Source: Allacma fusca
Lineage: Eukaryota; Arthropoda; Collembola; Symphypleona; Sminthuridae
Assembly (NCBI GenBank): GCA_947179485.1
Contig: OX359247.1
Span: 54,657,131 to 54,721,130 of the forward strand
Length of the DNA stretch: 64,000 nt
Reading direction: 5' to 3'
Shown here: piece by piece, positions 38,645-49,945 of the stretch
Numbering within the stretch: position 1 is the stretch's first letter
Layout of the letters: each line of letters begins with the position of its first letter
Made by a program: the position numbers and the translations under genes
Notes under the pieces: model-generated
What the model was told of the DNA's origin: nothing
The model's input: only the letters and a program-made list of their open reading frames with translations
Databases searched by the model: none

Positions 38645-40118
38645 ATGAGTACTCAGGTATTACATTTAAGCAATAATATTGAATATCGCTATCAGTTCTA
38701 CACCTCCATTCAAATTTCACCATTTGGGGTTGAGTATATCACACTTTTAAAAGCACTCATTATGCGGGTCAATATTTTTTCAGCCAAATGCCAGCAACAA
38801 CGTCAAGTCCACACCAACTGCCCTCACGACTGAAGCTGCAAAAGAAAACCAAAAAAATGCCCCAAGGGTACTGACGCGGACAAATATCATTTGCATTTTG
38901 TAGTTTACAGTATTAGGAAATGCATCATTACTAAAGAGGCAAAATGAAGACAGAAATAATACATGACTACAAAATTAACTTTAGCTGCTTTGAGAGCATA
39001 ACAGAAGAATGAACTGTAGTCATGTCATAAGTGTTTACATACGACTGAGTTTGTTATTAATTTCGGAAGGACTTCCTGCATTTACAATTATCAAGTAGTT
39101 TGCTTCCTCGGCGATGACATTTTTTTTTGAGATATTTTACTGTAATGTTGCTACAACTCATTTCCAGGCGAAAGTTCTGGCAGACAAAGCCTTCCTTGAT
39201 GATTGTTTGAACTCTCACAATTTCTATAGGAGAAAACATAAATCTCCGGATCTGGAGCTAGATGATGATGTAATCTTACCATGATTTTTTACATACAACT
39301 GTATTACACAAATATTAGAATCTAACTCAATGTTCCGGGAAACTAATACTACTCCAATATCGGGAAAACTAAATGATAACGGGTGTTCTCATTGTACTAG
39401 CTTTGTCAAGTTGCTCAAGCATATGTTACAAAACTGGCCAAAAGTGGGGACTCCTTCCAGTACAGTGGGAACGGATTCGGGGAGAACATCTTTTTCACAA
39501 CCGTGGGTCCTGCGGGCGGAAAAGAGGCTTGTGAGGCTTGGTACAGTGAAAGCAGGAATTATGACTGGGATAACATTGATAAGCAGAAAGGAACCAGTAA
39601 TAACAATAATAATAATTACAACCAGTAATATTTAAGTTATAAGAATGCTGATAGGAAGGGCCACTCTGTAATTACTATAGTATAAGTAATGCTTTAACCA
39701 GTCCATTCTCTTCACAAGAGCGTAAATCGGCTTTTGCCATTTTCTGCCTCTTCTGAGAGGAACAAATAACACTGAGGTATATGTATAATGGCACGGGCAG
39801 ATAGATATATAATTTTATGAGTTCTCAAAGCCAGAGTGTATTGTGGATTATCTCTGTATTTGCGAAAAAGAATGTCTCCATCTCAGACTATTGATATATC
39901 AGTAGGTTACATAAAGCCTGAAAAATAATATTTAAAAAAAATTGTTGTTCTCCTCAGGTCATTTTACACAGATGATATGGAAAGGCACGACAAAACTTGG
40001 GATGGCCATGGCTACAAGTAAACATGGGATTTATGTTGTGGCTGAATACAGCCCACCCGGGAACGTCGTGGGCCGATACCCTCAAAATATTGCCAAGCCA
40101 GAAGGTAAAAAGAAGTAG
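38645..40118 (+). CDS. GAPR-1-like CAP-domain protein, short form (CAP copy 2)
   Basis: Exons: 38645-38656, 38784-38867, 39168-39269, 39401-39596, 39958-40118; phases agree; 184 residues. The first exon codes only four residues (MSTQ). A short Asn/Thr/Ala linker replaces the Thr-rich extension of copies 1 and 3. The CAP domain is complete in outline: HNFYRRKH, LCQVAQAYVTKLA, NGFGENIFF, EAWYSES, HFTQMIWK and YVVAEYSPPGNVVGRYPQN. The histidine found before the NG.GEN motif in the other copies (EHS) is replaced here (QYS). This is one of the cavity residues of the family, so metal binding or activity may differ. The 102-base exon has the same length as in copies 1 and 3. No signal peptide. Confidence 0.88.
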
Positions 40119-42041
40119 TAGGATCAGAGTTCAGAAGCGATAACTTACATATTTTCTTCATGCTTTTTTAAAATAATGTTAACGACCATTTACAAGCCCC
40201 AATTTAACATAAAACAAATTTTGTCGTATTCCTGGAATATTTTTATTTGGTGCCTGCTATACTTCATTATTAGTTCATCAATATGTCATTAGCACGTGTT
40301 TCATTAATGATTACTGAAGAAGTGTGTAGCGCCCTCTATCGTAGTGGCCTCACTGTCCAAGACAACCTTTCAGGGAAAAATTGAGTTTGTTCCCCGCATT
40401 TCCATGTGTTTAACGTGTAGTGGCGTTTTTCTTCCTCAATTTAACAATTAACCTCTGAAGCACTGAAGCTGTCAGTGGAATGTTTTTGTCCTTGTTTATT
40501 CCCCATATATTATTGCTGAGAAATTTATTTCTTCTATTACAAAAATTTTCGTTATTTTAAAAAATACCTGAAATACTACAGATAATATTTTGGTTTGGAA
40601 ATATATTCATAATAAAAGTATTTAAACTTCATAAAAAGCTTCGGTAAGATTTTATGCAACGTTAATATTTCAATTTATATTTTTTTAAACCAACCTCAGT
40701 TCACCGTTGAGAGGAATAATTTGATTACAAAATTCGTGTTGTTATAGATTTTTGCTTTATTTGATATCTGTCCCTCTGTCAGTTGAATAAATTATTCTTG
40801 GCCTCCATTACATATTTTTTGGCTCAATTTTGGCGGGTCAGGGGACTGTAAGTTAGTCTGGGATGTGAATCCCATTAGAAATCATAAAGTGGGTAAAATC
40901 GACACCAAAGTGGAAAGGAAAACGAAAACAAATGCTGATGTACATATGTAAGTGTACATACAAGGCGCTGATTAAGAGGCAAAAATGTATAGCTATTTAA
41001 AAAATTGAGTGAATTCTGTACTATAGGTTTCATACTGTATATAGTTTATTCCCTCTGCTTTACCATTGCAATTTAAAGGCATAAACAAATATTACTTCCT
41101 TTCCCTCTTTTACTCATTAGCTCATCCGTTTGACTAATTTTATTGGAATATTATTTGTTTGGAAAATTTCAGAATTAAAAGGGAGGAAACCTTGACCTGG
41201 ATAGTAAAGCTGCGTAAAATATCTAATCAACTATTTTACTGCCCAGTTTAGAAACAAACTTAATGCATATTACGTAACCCATTACTAATGCTCCAAAGTC
41301 CCTCAATGCTACTACTGTAAACTCATAATAATTATTCTATTTCCCAGTTAACATAAACAAACTGTCGAACATCCTCACATGATATTTATTCAATTTTATT
41401 TTAATTGCTACCGAAGTTGTTTTTAAATGTACATGTATTTACATGGGAGATTGAATGTGAAGCAAACATATATTTGAATTCACCTTCATATCTACGTAAT
41501 TTTCGTTGGTTTCATGCGTGTGCGAGGATTTGTTCGAGTTTGATAGTATCATGCACCCTCTCTATTAAAGCACCCATAAAACGAGCAAAATTTCCCTCCT
41601 ACAGTGAGATGCTTATGTACAGATAAAAATTAAGGTTGTTGCATATGGGTCAAAATATGTTTGTCCACAGCGAATTAGCTCCCTAAGGGTATTCCTTATA
41701 ACGAGAATCCACTGTAATCCATTCCCCCAAAAAAAATATCCAAAAGGAAATACTCAATACAATTTGTAATTCAAATTCCTTCAGGATGTTTTCTTGTATT
41801 AGTATTCTATTGTATTCTAGTATTAGAAGTTGTATTTTGTATACACAAGGTAAATTGTCCTTTGAGCATCGTTTGAAGAATTAGTGGATCATGTGAATCA
41901 CTTGTTTTTAGAGGCAGTCAAAGGACTCTTAGTTGTTCAGAAGCTCTTGAAAATCAGTCAGGAAAATTGATCTCGAGAGAGACACAGATCAGAATTATAG
42001 GAGTATACCTGCTGTCGTACTAAAAGAACATAGAAAAAAAC
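40119..42041. other. Intergenic between CAP copies 2 and 3
   Basis: No gene seen. A first coding exon of CAP copy 3 could be hidden here. The frame at 41405-41626 has no features. Confidence 0.4.
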
Positions 42042-43085
42042 ATGAGTTTAATCATAATCAAACGAGTCTCGTTTTTACCCAATAAATTTCAGGGAAGTAT
42101 TACGAAGACCGTTACAACCACCATTACAGAGCATCATGATGATGGCTCTATATCGACAAAGACCAAGGTCGAGACTTTTACCGAAAACATTCCAGTAGGT
42201 GGCAGTGGCGGCGGTGGAAAAGGGGCCAAGGATGGGAATACGGGCGGCGGGAGTTCGGAGCAAGCTGCAGAGCAGATGAAGAATGCTGAGAGAGTATGTG
42301 ATTTTTCCAGAAAACTCTTACATAGTAATAAAAATAAGTACCAGTGTTTCCTACTTTAAAATATCCTAGGTCAAAAGTACAACCGACCCGAAATTCATTC
42401 AAGAAGCTTTGGAGGAGCATAATAAATTGAGGGCAAGTCATGGGATCGGCCCAGTGTCAATTGATGAGGACGTAAGTACATAATTTTTAGCCATTCATTT
42501 TTAATCAAAATCGACTGAACATAAAATATGAAAAAGGAAAATTTAAACCGCAACTATGGTTCAGGTTCGGATAGTCCTTATTTGAAATGATTTCTCTATT
42601 TTTTGTGTATGCAGTTAAATAGCGTAGCACAAGCTTGGGCAAACAGACTACTCCAAAAGGGTAAAATGGAGCACAGCACCAACGGCTTCGGCGAAAATGT
42701 TTTTTGGGCAAGTGGAGGTTCAATTAATGGCGCCAAGCCATGCCAAGCATGGTACTCCGAGATAAAAGACTTTGACTTCAACCGCATCGACCATACTCCG
42801 GGAACAGGTTGGAATTTCCAGAACTTCTATAGGCTTTGATTTATGTACGCAATTTATTGCAAGGTTATTTAGCGTTACTTCACAAATTCGGGAGGGACTC
42901 AACATGTGGATTCCTTTACTATTTAAATCGTAGGTCACTTTACACAGCTACTTTGGAAGGGTTCTGACAAGATTGGGATTGCACTGGCAAGTGGGAAAGC
43001 CGGGCATTTCGTCGTGGTCAATTACAACCCACCTGGGAATTTCCTTGGACAGTACGCACAAAACATATATCCTATTCAAAGTTAA
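42042..43085 (+). CDS. GAPR-1-like CAP-domain protein (CAP copy 3); 5' end uncertain
   Basis: Exons: 42042 or 42093-42293, 42370-42471, 42615-42807, 42934-43085. Counted from the ATG at 42042 this gives 232 residues. However, the sequence at 42085-42092 (AATTTCAG) is a good acceptor, so the true start may lie in an upstream exon I could not find. The N-terminal part has the Thr-rich segment shared with copy 1 (TKTVTTTITEHHDDGS, then STKTKVET) followed by a Gly-rich linker. The CAP domain is intact: EEHNKLRASHG, AQAWANRLL, MEHSTNGFGENVFW, QAWYSEIKDF, GHFTQLLWK, VVVNYNPPGNFLGQYAQN. Exon lengths 102 and 193 match copy 1 exactly. No signal peptide. Confidence 0.86.
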
Positions 43086-46066
43086 CTTGTATGATTTCAT
43101 TTTTACATCTTCGTCAAAGTCCCTTGGAAAGCTTTGTGAACACCTTCAAATTCAAAAGTTACAAGTCCAACCCTCAAGAGTCAGGATTACAAACCGATTC
43201 AATGTACTACATCCCGACATCCGACATTTAGAGAGATTGCCGTTTCTAGTATCTATTTATAGTATTTTTTTATTAAACATACGAAAATTGAAGACACAGC
43301 TCTAAAATAAGACGCAGTCAAGTCTTTATTTATGCATTCACATTAAATTCTTGTAATTCGGGGGCAGATATTTGAGGAATTTTAAATGCAATTTCAGGGG
43401 TTTAAATAAAGGCATCTAAAAAGTGACTTCATCCTCTTTGCACACACCCCAAATTAAGCGACCTAATGACCACAGCGCACTAATATTAGGATTTTTGTAT
43501 TTACCATTTCGATCCATGCTGAGGCAAGTACAAACGTAGGAGATTCTCATCTAAGTAAACAAACATTTTGTGCGAAGTGTGAAACTTCAACTAATTTCAT
43601 TCGAGCATAAAACAACAGATATATATAGATACACATCACAGGTAATTATTTACGACTCTTGAGCTGTTCGGCAGCATATCAGTTAGCAAGATTTCAATCC
43701 ATTTAGCTACTTCATAATCACATGTACGGTAACGTACGTCATCATGATTCTTATTTATTGCAATCCAACAAAAATATGGTCCTGTTATCGTAATTTTTAA
43801 TTACGGACATTGCACTGTAAATATTCCAATATTTTGTGTGATTAGCTATTGCTCTACAATGTTACAAATCGCAAAATGACAGAGCGAAAGTACTGAAAGG
43901 AAATTCATTGTTGAAATGAGCATTTTAAAAGCGTGCAATAATCTAGTTCTTTAAATATACTGTCACTATGAATTGAAAAAAATCCTGACATACCACAATT
44001 ATTATTACATATCCGGTTGAAATAAACTTTATTTAATGGCGAAATCATCCTAGATATAATTGTAACAGGTCTTGGGTACATCTAAAATCTAAACTCAAAA
44101 TGCTTTATTTTCAGAGCTCAAATCAGTCGTTGGATGGGTAAATCGTCGTCGATTTTTTTATTATCCAAACCAGTACTCCAGAAGTGGAACAGCATCAGCA
44201 CAAGTTAATACGTATGACAAAATATTAATGATTTTGTGAATCTTCGTCTCATGGGGGTTTGTTGGACACAAACAATTCGAATTTTAGAATCGTAAAAATA
44301 ATCGATTGATTTACCTACAACTGAATGACAATTTTATCCAGTGACATTATTCAAATATGAAAGTGACTTTAGAGGCTTCACCTTTGTTACGTGCACGTGT
44401 AGATGCCATACTAGTATTAACTACAGCTTTTTACAGATATTTCCTATTTATTTCAGGGTACACTTGTCAAGTGTAATTTTTATAGGAGGAAATTTAAAAT
44501 CCGATGTTTGTATACTGATTTTGAGCAACTCAGGACACCCTGTATATAGTGTACCAATACCAATAATAATATTACTGTGATCGAAATATTTTATTAGCCA
44601 CAACAAGACCAGAGCCAAATTTTTAGACCCTTCCGCACTGAGCTTTTGTAAAAATGTAACCACCGTTTAATGGATTTTTATTCATCCTAAGTCAAATTGT
44701 GTGCATGAAAAGGTAATATTATTACGGATTCATTTACTTGCAACGTCATTAAACTATATTTTTAGAATCAGGTGTAATATATTACGTGAATTGTTTAATT
44801 TAATACACTAGCTATAGCATATAATAGAAATTAGAACTCGGTAGGGAAACATGGATTTTGTACGTCAAAGGTGTTCACATGACTCAGCCTAGGCTGTATC
44901 CTTCCTACATTTAAAATTTGGACCGATACTACAAATATGTCTACATTTGAACGGCATATCCTATATCCTTCCTATATGGGGAGGGTCTAGTCTATGTACA
45001 TATAAGCCTACATTTTTGTCAAAAACGCTCAATTTATTCTACACCCTTTCTACATCTTATATGCCTTTCGCTACCCACAGACTACTTAAATGCATTCTAT
45101 GATTACCCCATAATTAAAACCCCTGCCTCAAGTTCCGGGTGCGTGGGATCGTAATGAAATAAAGTTTGAGTTTAGTTACTTTGGCTAAAGGCCCTAAGAG
45201 CAGAACAGTTGTCTCAAAAATCGGGCCCAAGTTTTACAACGTGTGTCTTAAGACTTTTAACACTGAGAATTTACAAAATAAGTGCCATAAGAAACATTTT
45301 TCATAGTCAGCTAAACAAGACATTTGTGTTATGTTAACTGGCTTACAACATATGCCATAGAAAATGCTGTTCTAAATTCGTATTGTGCTCAAACTCGAAT
45401 TTCCACTCAAATGGCTGTTTCTACTTTAGCGAATATTTATAACTCTACAGGGTGAGATTTGCAGCGCAATTCAATACAAAACCGCACAAACGTTTGTTGC
45501 CTGATTTGCACCATGACATATACAGTCTGGAAGTACCGGGCGAAGATTGTTCTTTAATTTTAATTTAGCCCGTCCTACACGCCATTAATTGTACATGATA
45601 TGCTTCAGTAGCCTACATATATGCCCATAATTGTACGCTAGCTAAGCCTGCCTATTTTGTAGGCTAGGGTTTAGCATATTTTCCTGCACCCTATTTTGTC
45701 TACAAGCCTGTTCAAAAAATTCCTTGCTCGCTATAAAAAGCCTACAACTATACCCACGTGTAGGGTAGGCGGACACCTTTGTTGTATATGAATTCTTTTT
45801 ACGCGGGTTAAATTTTGAGCATGTATACTAAATGGGGACAAAATCAAGCTGAGGTTGACTTACATCATACGACGAACTATTTATTAGGATCGGACTTTCC
45901 TTGGAAATTCCAGCTACAGTAAGACGTTTCTTGCACCGTTTATGGGAAGAATACAAAGTAAGGCTTCTTATTACAGCTTAAGTAGTTCTTACTCACTGCC
46001 AAAATATATAGAATCTCTGAATTCGGATTTTCACGAGAATACGCTCGACAGGTTAGCTTCAGTTTC
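43086..46066. other. Intergenic; holds a hAT-like element
   Basis: 3' UTR of CAP copy 3, then AT-rich sequence with a repeat-like block near 44440-44640 and the element at 44866-45781. No gene seen. Confidence 0.4.
44866..45781. mobile_element. Degenerate hAT-like non-autonomous element
   Basis: The ends CAAAGGTGTTC (44866) and GGACACCTTTG (to 45781) are inverted repeats (10 of 11). The flanks TTGTACGT and TTGTATAT match at 6 of 8 positions, as expected of an old 8-bp duplication. The interior is rich in AGCCTA/TAGGCT and CCTACAT words and encodes nothing. Confidence 0.55.
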
Positions 46067-47847
46067 TTAGAAGATGTCATCGCCACAGTCAATCCAACTA
46101 GGTCTCGTCTCAGTCGGCATCACCGGGACATGAGTTGATTTGAACTGCACCACGACTATAAAGTAAGTCACGAGGATTCCGACAATCTAAAACGAAATGC
46201 AGAAATTATCACACCAAAATATTGAGTAAATCTTGAGGAACAAAATCCTGAGGGAGATAAAGAGCATGTAAAAAAAACGTAACTTAGGGACTGACAAGCA
46301 AGATTGAGTATCTCCGTAAGAGTCTTTAATACAAAATTGGGAATTCTACAAGGTTCACAAACTATTGATTGAAATTGTAACCTTCAAATATTTTTTGTAT
46401 AAATTTTATTAGGGTATAGACTTGAAAGCAATGTTAAAATCATTTTTGCCTCTTAGCTAAAATGTTTTGGATAATAATTATTTTCTAACCGATCCGAGAA
46501 ATCCGTAAGTTATAGTAAAAAATCCACAGCCTCTCAAGCCAAGGTTGGCGGCGGAAGTTTCCAAGTACAAAATGACCAACTTCCAACTGTTGAAATCATT
46601 TTGGTTCTGCTTTGAGTTCAAAGCCTCAACAGCAGTGTCTTTGAGTGACCCTATGGGATGATCATGAAACTCCACTTTAGGAACTCGATTTTCAACATGA
46701 AAAATTACTCTGAAGAGGAATGACTTCGTCTCTGTCAAAATATGATTGGCATCCGCAGCAATTATCATAATCGCAAAAAAGTGTGTACAGTAATAAAGGA
46801 ATCGGACTTTCAGGGGCCAATCCCCAACGGGGTCAAACAATGTGATGAAATTTTCTACAAAATATGGCAATGTTACGAAGAACATGCAAACAACTATTGG
46901 GCCCGTGCTGTAATTGACACTGTCAACGATTCCTTTGATCTCCGCGTATGTTCGTATTAACTTCTCCGAATCAATCGCTTTGGTAGTTGTGAGCTGGAGA
47001 GAAAATTCTTTGGCCATCTTTCGAAGAGCAAGCGCTCCAACCAGAGCAAAACAGTCTGCCAAGTGAATGACAATTATCAGGTAAATATTGATGATTCCAT
47101 AGACCAAAATGATGCAAGTCATTGGAAGGGTCAAGTCAGCTTTCGATAAAGTTTCGGAAGTCGGCTGGAGAAACAGATTATGGGCCACAAATCCACCGTA
47201 GATGGGGAAACTCTTGTGGAAATCCCACTCGGTACAGTTGTAGAAATAATCCTCACCAATCATATGGAAGGGAGCGATGCATAACGCCACCATCGATACC
47301 ACGGTAGTGACTATGGCAATTTTGAAGGCTTGCCAGTTACAAGTGCTTTGTGGATTCAGCACAAGATGGAGGAGGTAGAAGAACTTCTCTTTACGGAACC
47401 AAATGCAGAAGAAGAATGTGAAGGCGTAGGCGGGGAATCCAATGGCTCTGGCGATGTAGAAAACCCGCATCGGATTTTGATTCAGGGGCAGCTCCGTCGT
47501 GGTGTCTATCAACCTTCCCCAAAGTATCGTGAGCGATGCAAGGCAAAGTGTCACGTGAAATACGGCGCAAAATATCTGCATTTAAATCAGTCAAATAATA
47601 ATTTCTTCCGCCAGTAGTCCTTTCACATTTAGTCAAATAATTCAAACATGGCAATAAATATGGTGTAAATTTGTATTTCTTAAATTTTTACTGCTAAAAG
47701 TAAAATTACCTTTTGGAAGGACGTGTAAATTAAAATGTACGGCTTGGAATTACAAACCGAGGTGACACGGTATGGGGAGAGCCCTAAATAGTAAATGATA
47801 TTGAAAAATATCCTGTAATGGTAGAATATTTTCTCCTTCGGTTGCAT
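46067..47847 (-). CDS. Gustatory receptor (7-TM chemoreceptor), 3 exons
   Basis: Exons, transcript order: 47847-47710, 47575-46490, 46186-46067; both introns phase 0; 447 residues. An in-frame stop lies 24 bases upstream of the ATG. The N-terminus has YYLGLSPYRV, the common LGL.P start of insect Grs. About seven hydrophobic helices follow. The C-terminus spans a late phase-0 intron, with GCGFFTITYGFLGS joined to IVGILVTYFIVVVQF, the TY.....QF signature of TM7 in the Gr/Or superfamily. Such receptors are ligand-gated cation channels in sensory neuron dendrites, detecting tastants or contact cues. The ligand cannot be told. Length and exon plan are normal, with no sign of damage. Confidence 0.9.
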
Positions 47848-49048
47848 ATTCCCTTGGAATTGGATCGTTCTCTATGAAGCAAAATTATGAGGTGAGTGGG
47901 TCAAAATCCAAGCGAGAACTGAAGGCGAATGATGAAATCATTCATGTAAACTAACCTGGATTTTAGGTTGGCTCATACTCAGTTCTAACTTCGTATCTAG
48001 CAAATGTAATGACGTTCAAACATCTGCGCTCTGGAAGCTGGTCCGAGACTCACAATCAGAATTGCGAACTTGACACGTAGTCCTTTCGGCATTGTTTGTG
48101 CTCACTCAGTGAAGGAGATTTCTTCATAAGCTGAGATATGAGAATTTACCCATTTATCCTAATTGTAAGTGGGAAGCCGCAATCGAAGGATTTCGTAGAC
48201 TATTGCTCATAAGTGATTTGAGAAACCATAAAAGCTTCTGGGGATTTTTGTAGTAGCCATGTGTTTCATCATTTCTATATTAGTTACGCAGGTAATGATA
48301 ATATACATTGTTTGCTCTCCAAATCCATCTTCCAAATGGGCAAGGTCTCTGTACAATTTCTCCAATCTCATCAAATAGTTTTGCCACTATATTGCGCATT
48401 TACCTTCCTAATCGAAAGTCGCGACAAAGGGCACGTACATACTTTATTTTTACGGTATTTTTCTCTGTACAGGGTAATAATAATTTTTAGACACTCCTTA
48501 AATTACACCGTAAGGTTTTATTATTGCTAGAGATCAATTTTTAGGAATTGGTTTTGATTAAATAAATTGTCACCTAGTCCTAGGAACAAGAATGAAGTCA
48601 TCACGCCCTAGGGATTTTTTAGCTCATTCGTTTTTACAATATGCGAAAACAAAACTGCGGATATGGAGTTAATGCACAGCTTAATTCTGCTAATATTTGT
48701 ACTTCCAATTTTACACCTTTTGATCAAGCACGCAGCACTCGATCAGGCCAGGAGATATACAGAAGATAACCGTGGTCCCATCAATATGCAATTTATCCCT
48801 ACAACATGGTGAAGCAAAATGGTTTTCAAAATTAAAAGGTAAGGATGTACTTCCTGAGCTTTGTTAATAGAATAGTGATTTTTATTTCAAATTTCAGAAA
48901 TACTCGGGTAAAAACTTCTCAATACACATGACACCGTGTATGTATGGTAGTATTTCAGTTATTGAGTTACAAATCATTATAATTTTCAAACACACAGACA
49001 TTCTTTCTAGTTCACAAAAAATATTGATCTGAATTTTTGGATATAGTT
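47848..49048. other. Intergenic, with one candidate micro-gene
   Basis: Left part: promoter side of the gustatory receptor gene. 48138-48164 has ATG, eight further codons and a perfect GTAAGT donor. 48663-48812 is a small open frame, listed separately. The rest is AT-rich. Confidence 0.35.
48663..48812 (+). CDS. Possible small secreted or membrane peptide, 49 codons
   Basis: The frame starts MELMHSLILLIFVLPILHLL, a convincing signal peptide or membrane anchor, and ends with a charged then aromatic tail (LDQARRYTEDNRGPIN...TTW). Alternatively the same DNA is read in another frame after an acceptor at 48612 (GATTTTTTAG), giving a polar Cys-containing tail joined to the mini-exon at 48138-48164 in phase 0. 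I cannot decide between the two. No homologue recognised. Confidence 0.25.
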   Translation: MELMHSLILLIFVLPILHLLIKHAALDQARRYTEDNRGPINMQFIPTTW

Positions 49049-49945
49049 CTAACCGCTCCAGCCCCAACCACCGCTAGCGCTTTTGCCCCAACCCCAACCA
49101 TCTCCGCCGCTTTTACCGTAACCGCTGCTACCCCAGCCCCAACCATCTCCGCCGCTCTTTCCCCAACCATCTCCTCCGGTCTTGCCCCAGCCCCATCCAT
49201 CACCACCGCTCTTGCCCCAGCCATCTCCGCCGCTCTTGCCCCAACCATCTCCTCCGGTCTTGCCCCAACCCCATCCATCACCGCCGCTCTTTCCCCAGCC
49301 ATCTCCTCCGCTCTTACCCCAACCATCTCCGCCGCTCTTGCCCCAGCCCCATCCATCACCACCGCTCTTTCCCCAACCATCTCCGCCACTCTTGCCCCAA
49401 CCATCTCCTCCGCTCTTACCCCAACCCCAACCATCTCCTCCGCTCTTGCCCCAACCCCAACCATCTCCGCCACTCTTTCCCCAACCATCACCGCCGCTCT
49501 TGCCCCAACCCCAACCATCTCCTCCGCTCTTGCCCCAGCCCCAGCCATCTCCGCCACTCTTTCCCCAACCCCAACCATCTCCTCCGCTCTTGCCCCAGCC
49601 CCAGCCATCTCCGCCACTCTTTCCCCAACCATCTCCTCCGCTCTTACCCCAACCCCACCCATCACCACCACTCTTTCCATCACCGCCCTTTCCCCAACCC
49701 CATCCCTGGTTATGGGTCTCAGCAGTCTTCAAAGTTTCCTTCTTTTCGGCAACTGCGGTTGCGGACATAACGGCTGCCACACATCCAGCGATGACAGCTA
49801 CGACAACCTGTATAAAAAGTTTTCATGTTAAAATATTTGAAAGGAAAATCTAAATACATGTTATCAAAAAACTTGGAAGGAATTATTTAAAATCAAAATG
49901 TTTTATCTATTCAAATACTAAAGCACTTACGAAGATCTTTGCCAT
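49049..49945 (-). CDS. Secreted Gly/Trp-rich repeat protein A
   Basis: Exons: 49945-49931 (five codons, MAKIF) and 49807-49049; phase 0; 257 residues. A signal peptide spans the intron (VVVAVIAGCVAAVMSA). Next comes a short linker (EKKETLKTAETHNQGWGWG). About two dozen repeats of KSGGDGWG or KSGGDGWGWG follow, with occasional KTGGDGWG variants, ending GGWGWSG. Such sequence resembles structural or cuticle-associated glycine-rich proteins. A role in cuticle, silk-like or adhesive material is inference. A TATA box lies 80-87 bases upstream of the ATG. Long open frames on the opposite strand and in other frames are by-products of the repeat. The paralogue at 56662-57246 has the same exon plan. 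Confidence 0.88.

Noticed and set aside
43086..43305. Plus-strand frame overlapping the end of CAP copy 3 (42973-43305)
   Set aside because: It is out of frame with the CAP domain, whose last exon ends at 43085 with the family C-terminus.
49012..49853. Several long open frames (223-264 codons) on both strands over the GW-rich gene A, with Pro/Ala/Ser or Glu/Met/Gly-rich products
   Set aside because: The repeat unit has a length divisible by three and lacks stops in most frames, so all are by-products. Only the minus frame has a signal peptide, a spliced MAKIF exon and a TATA box.
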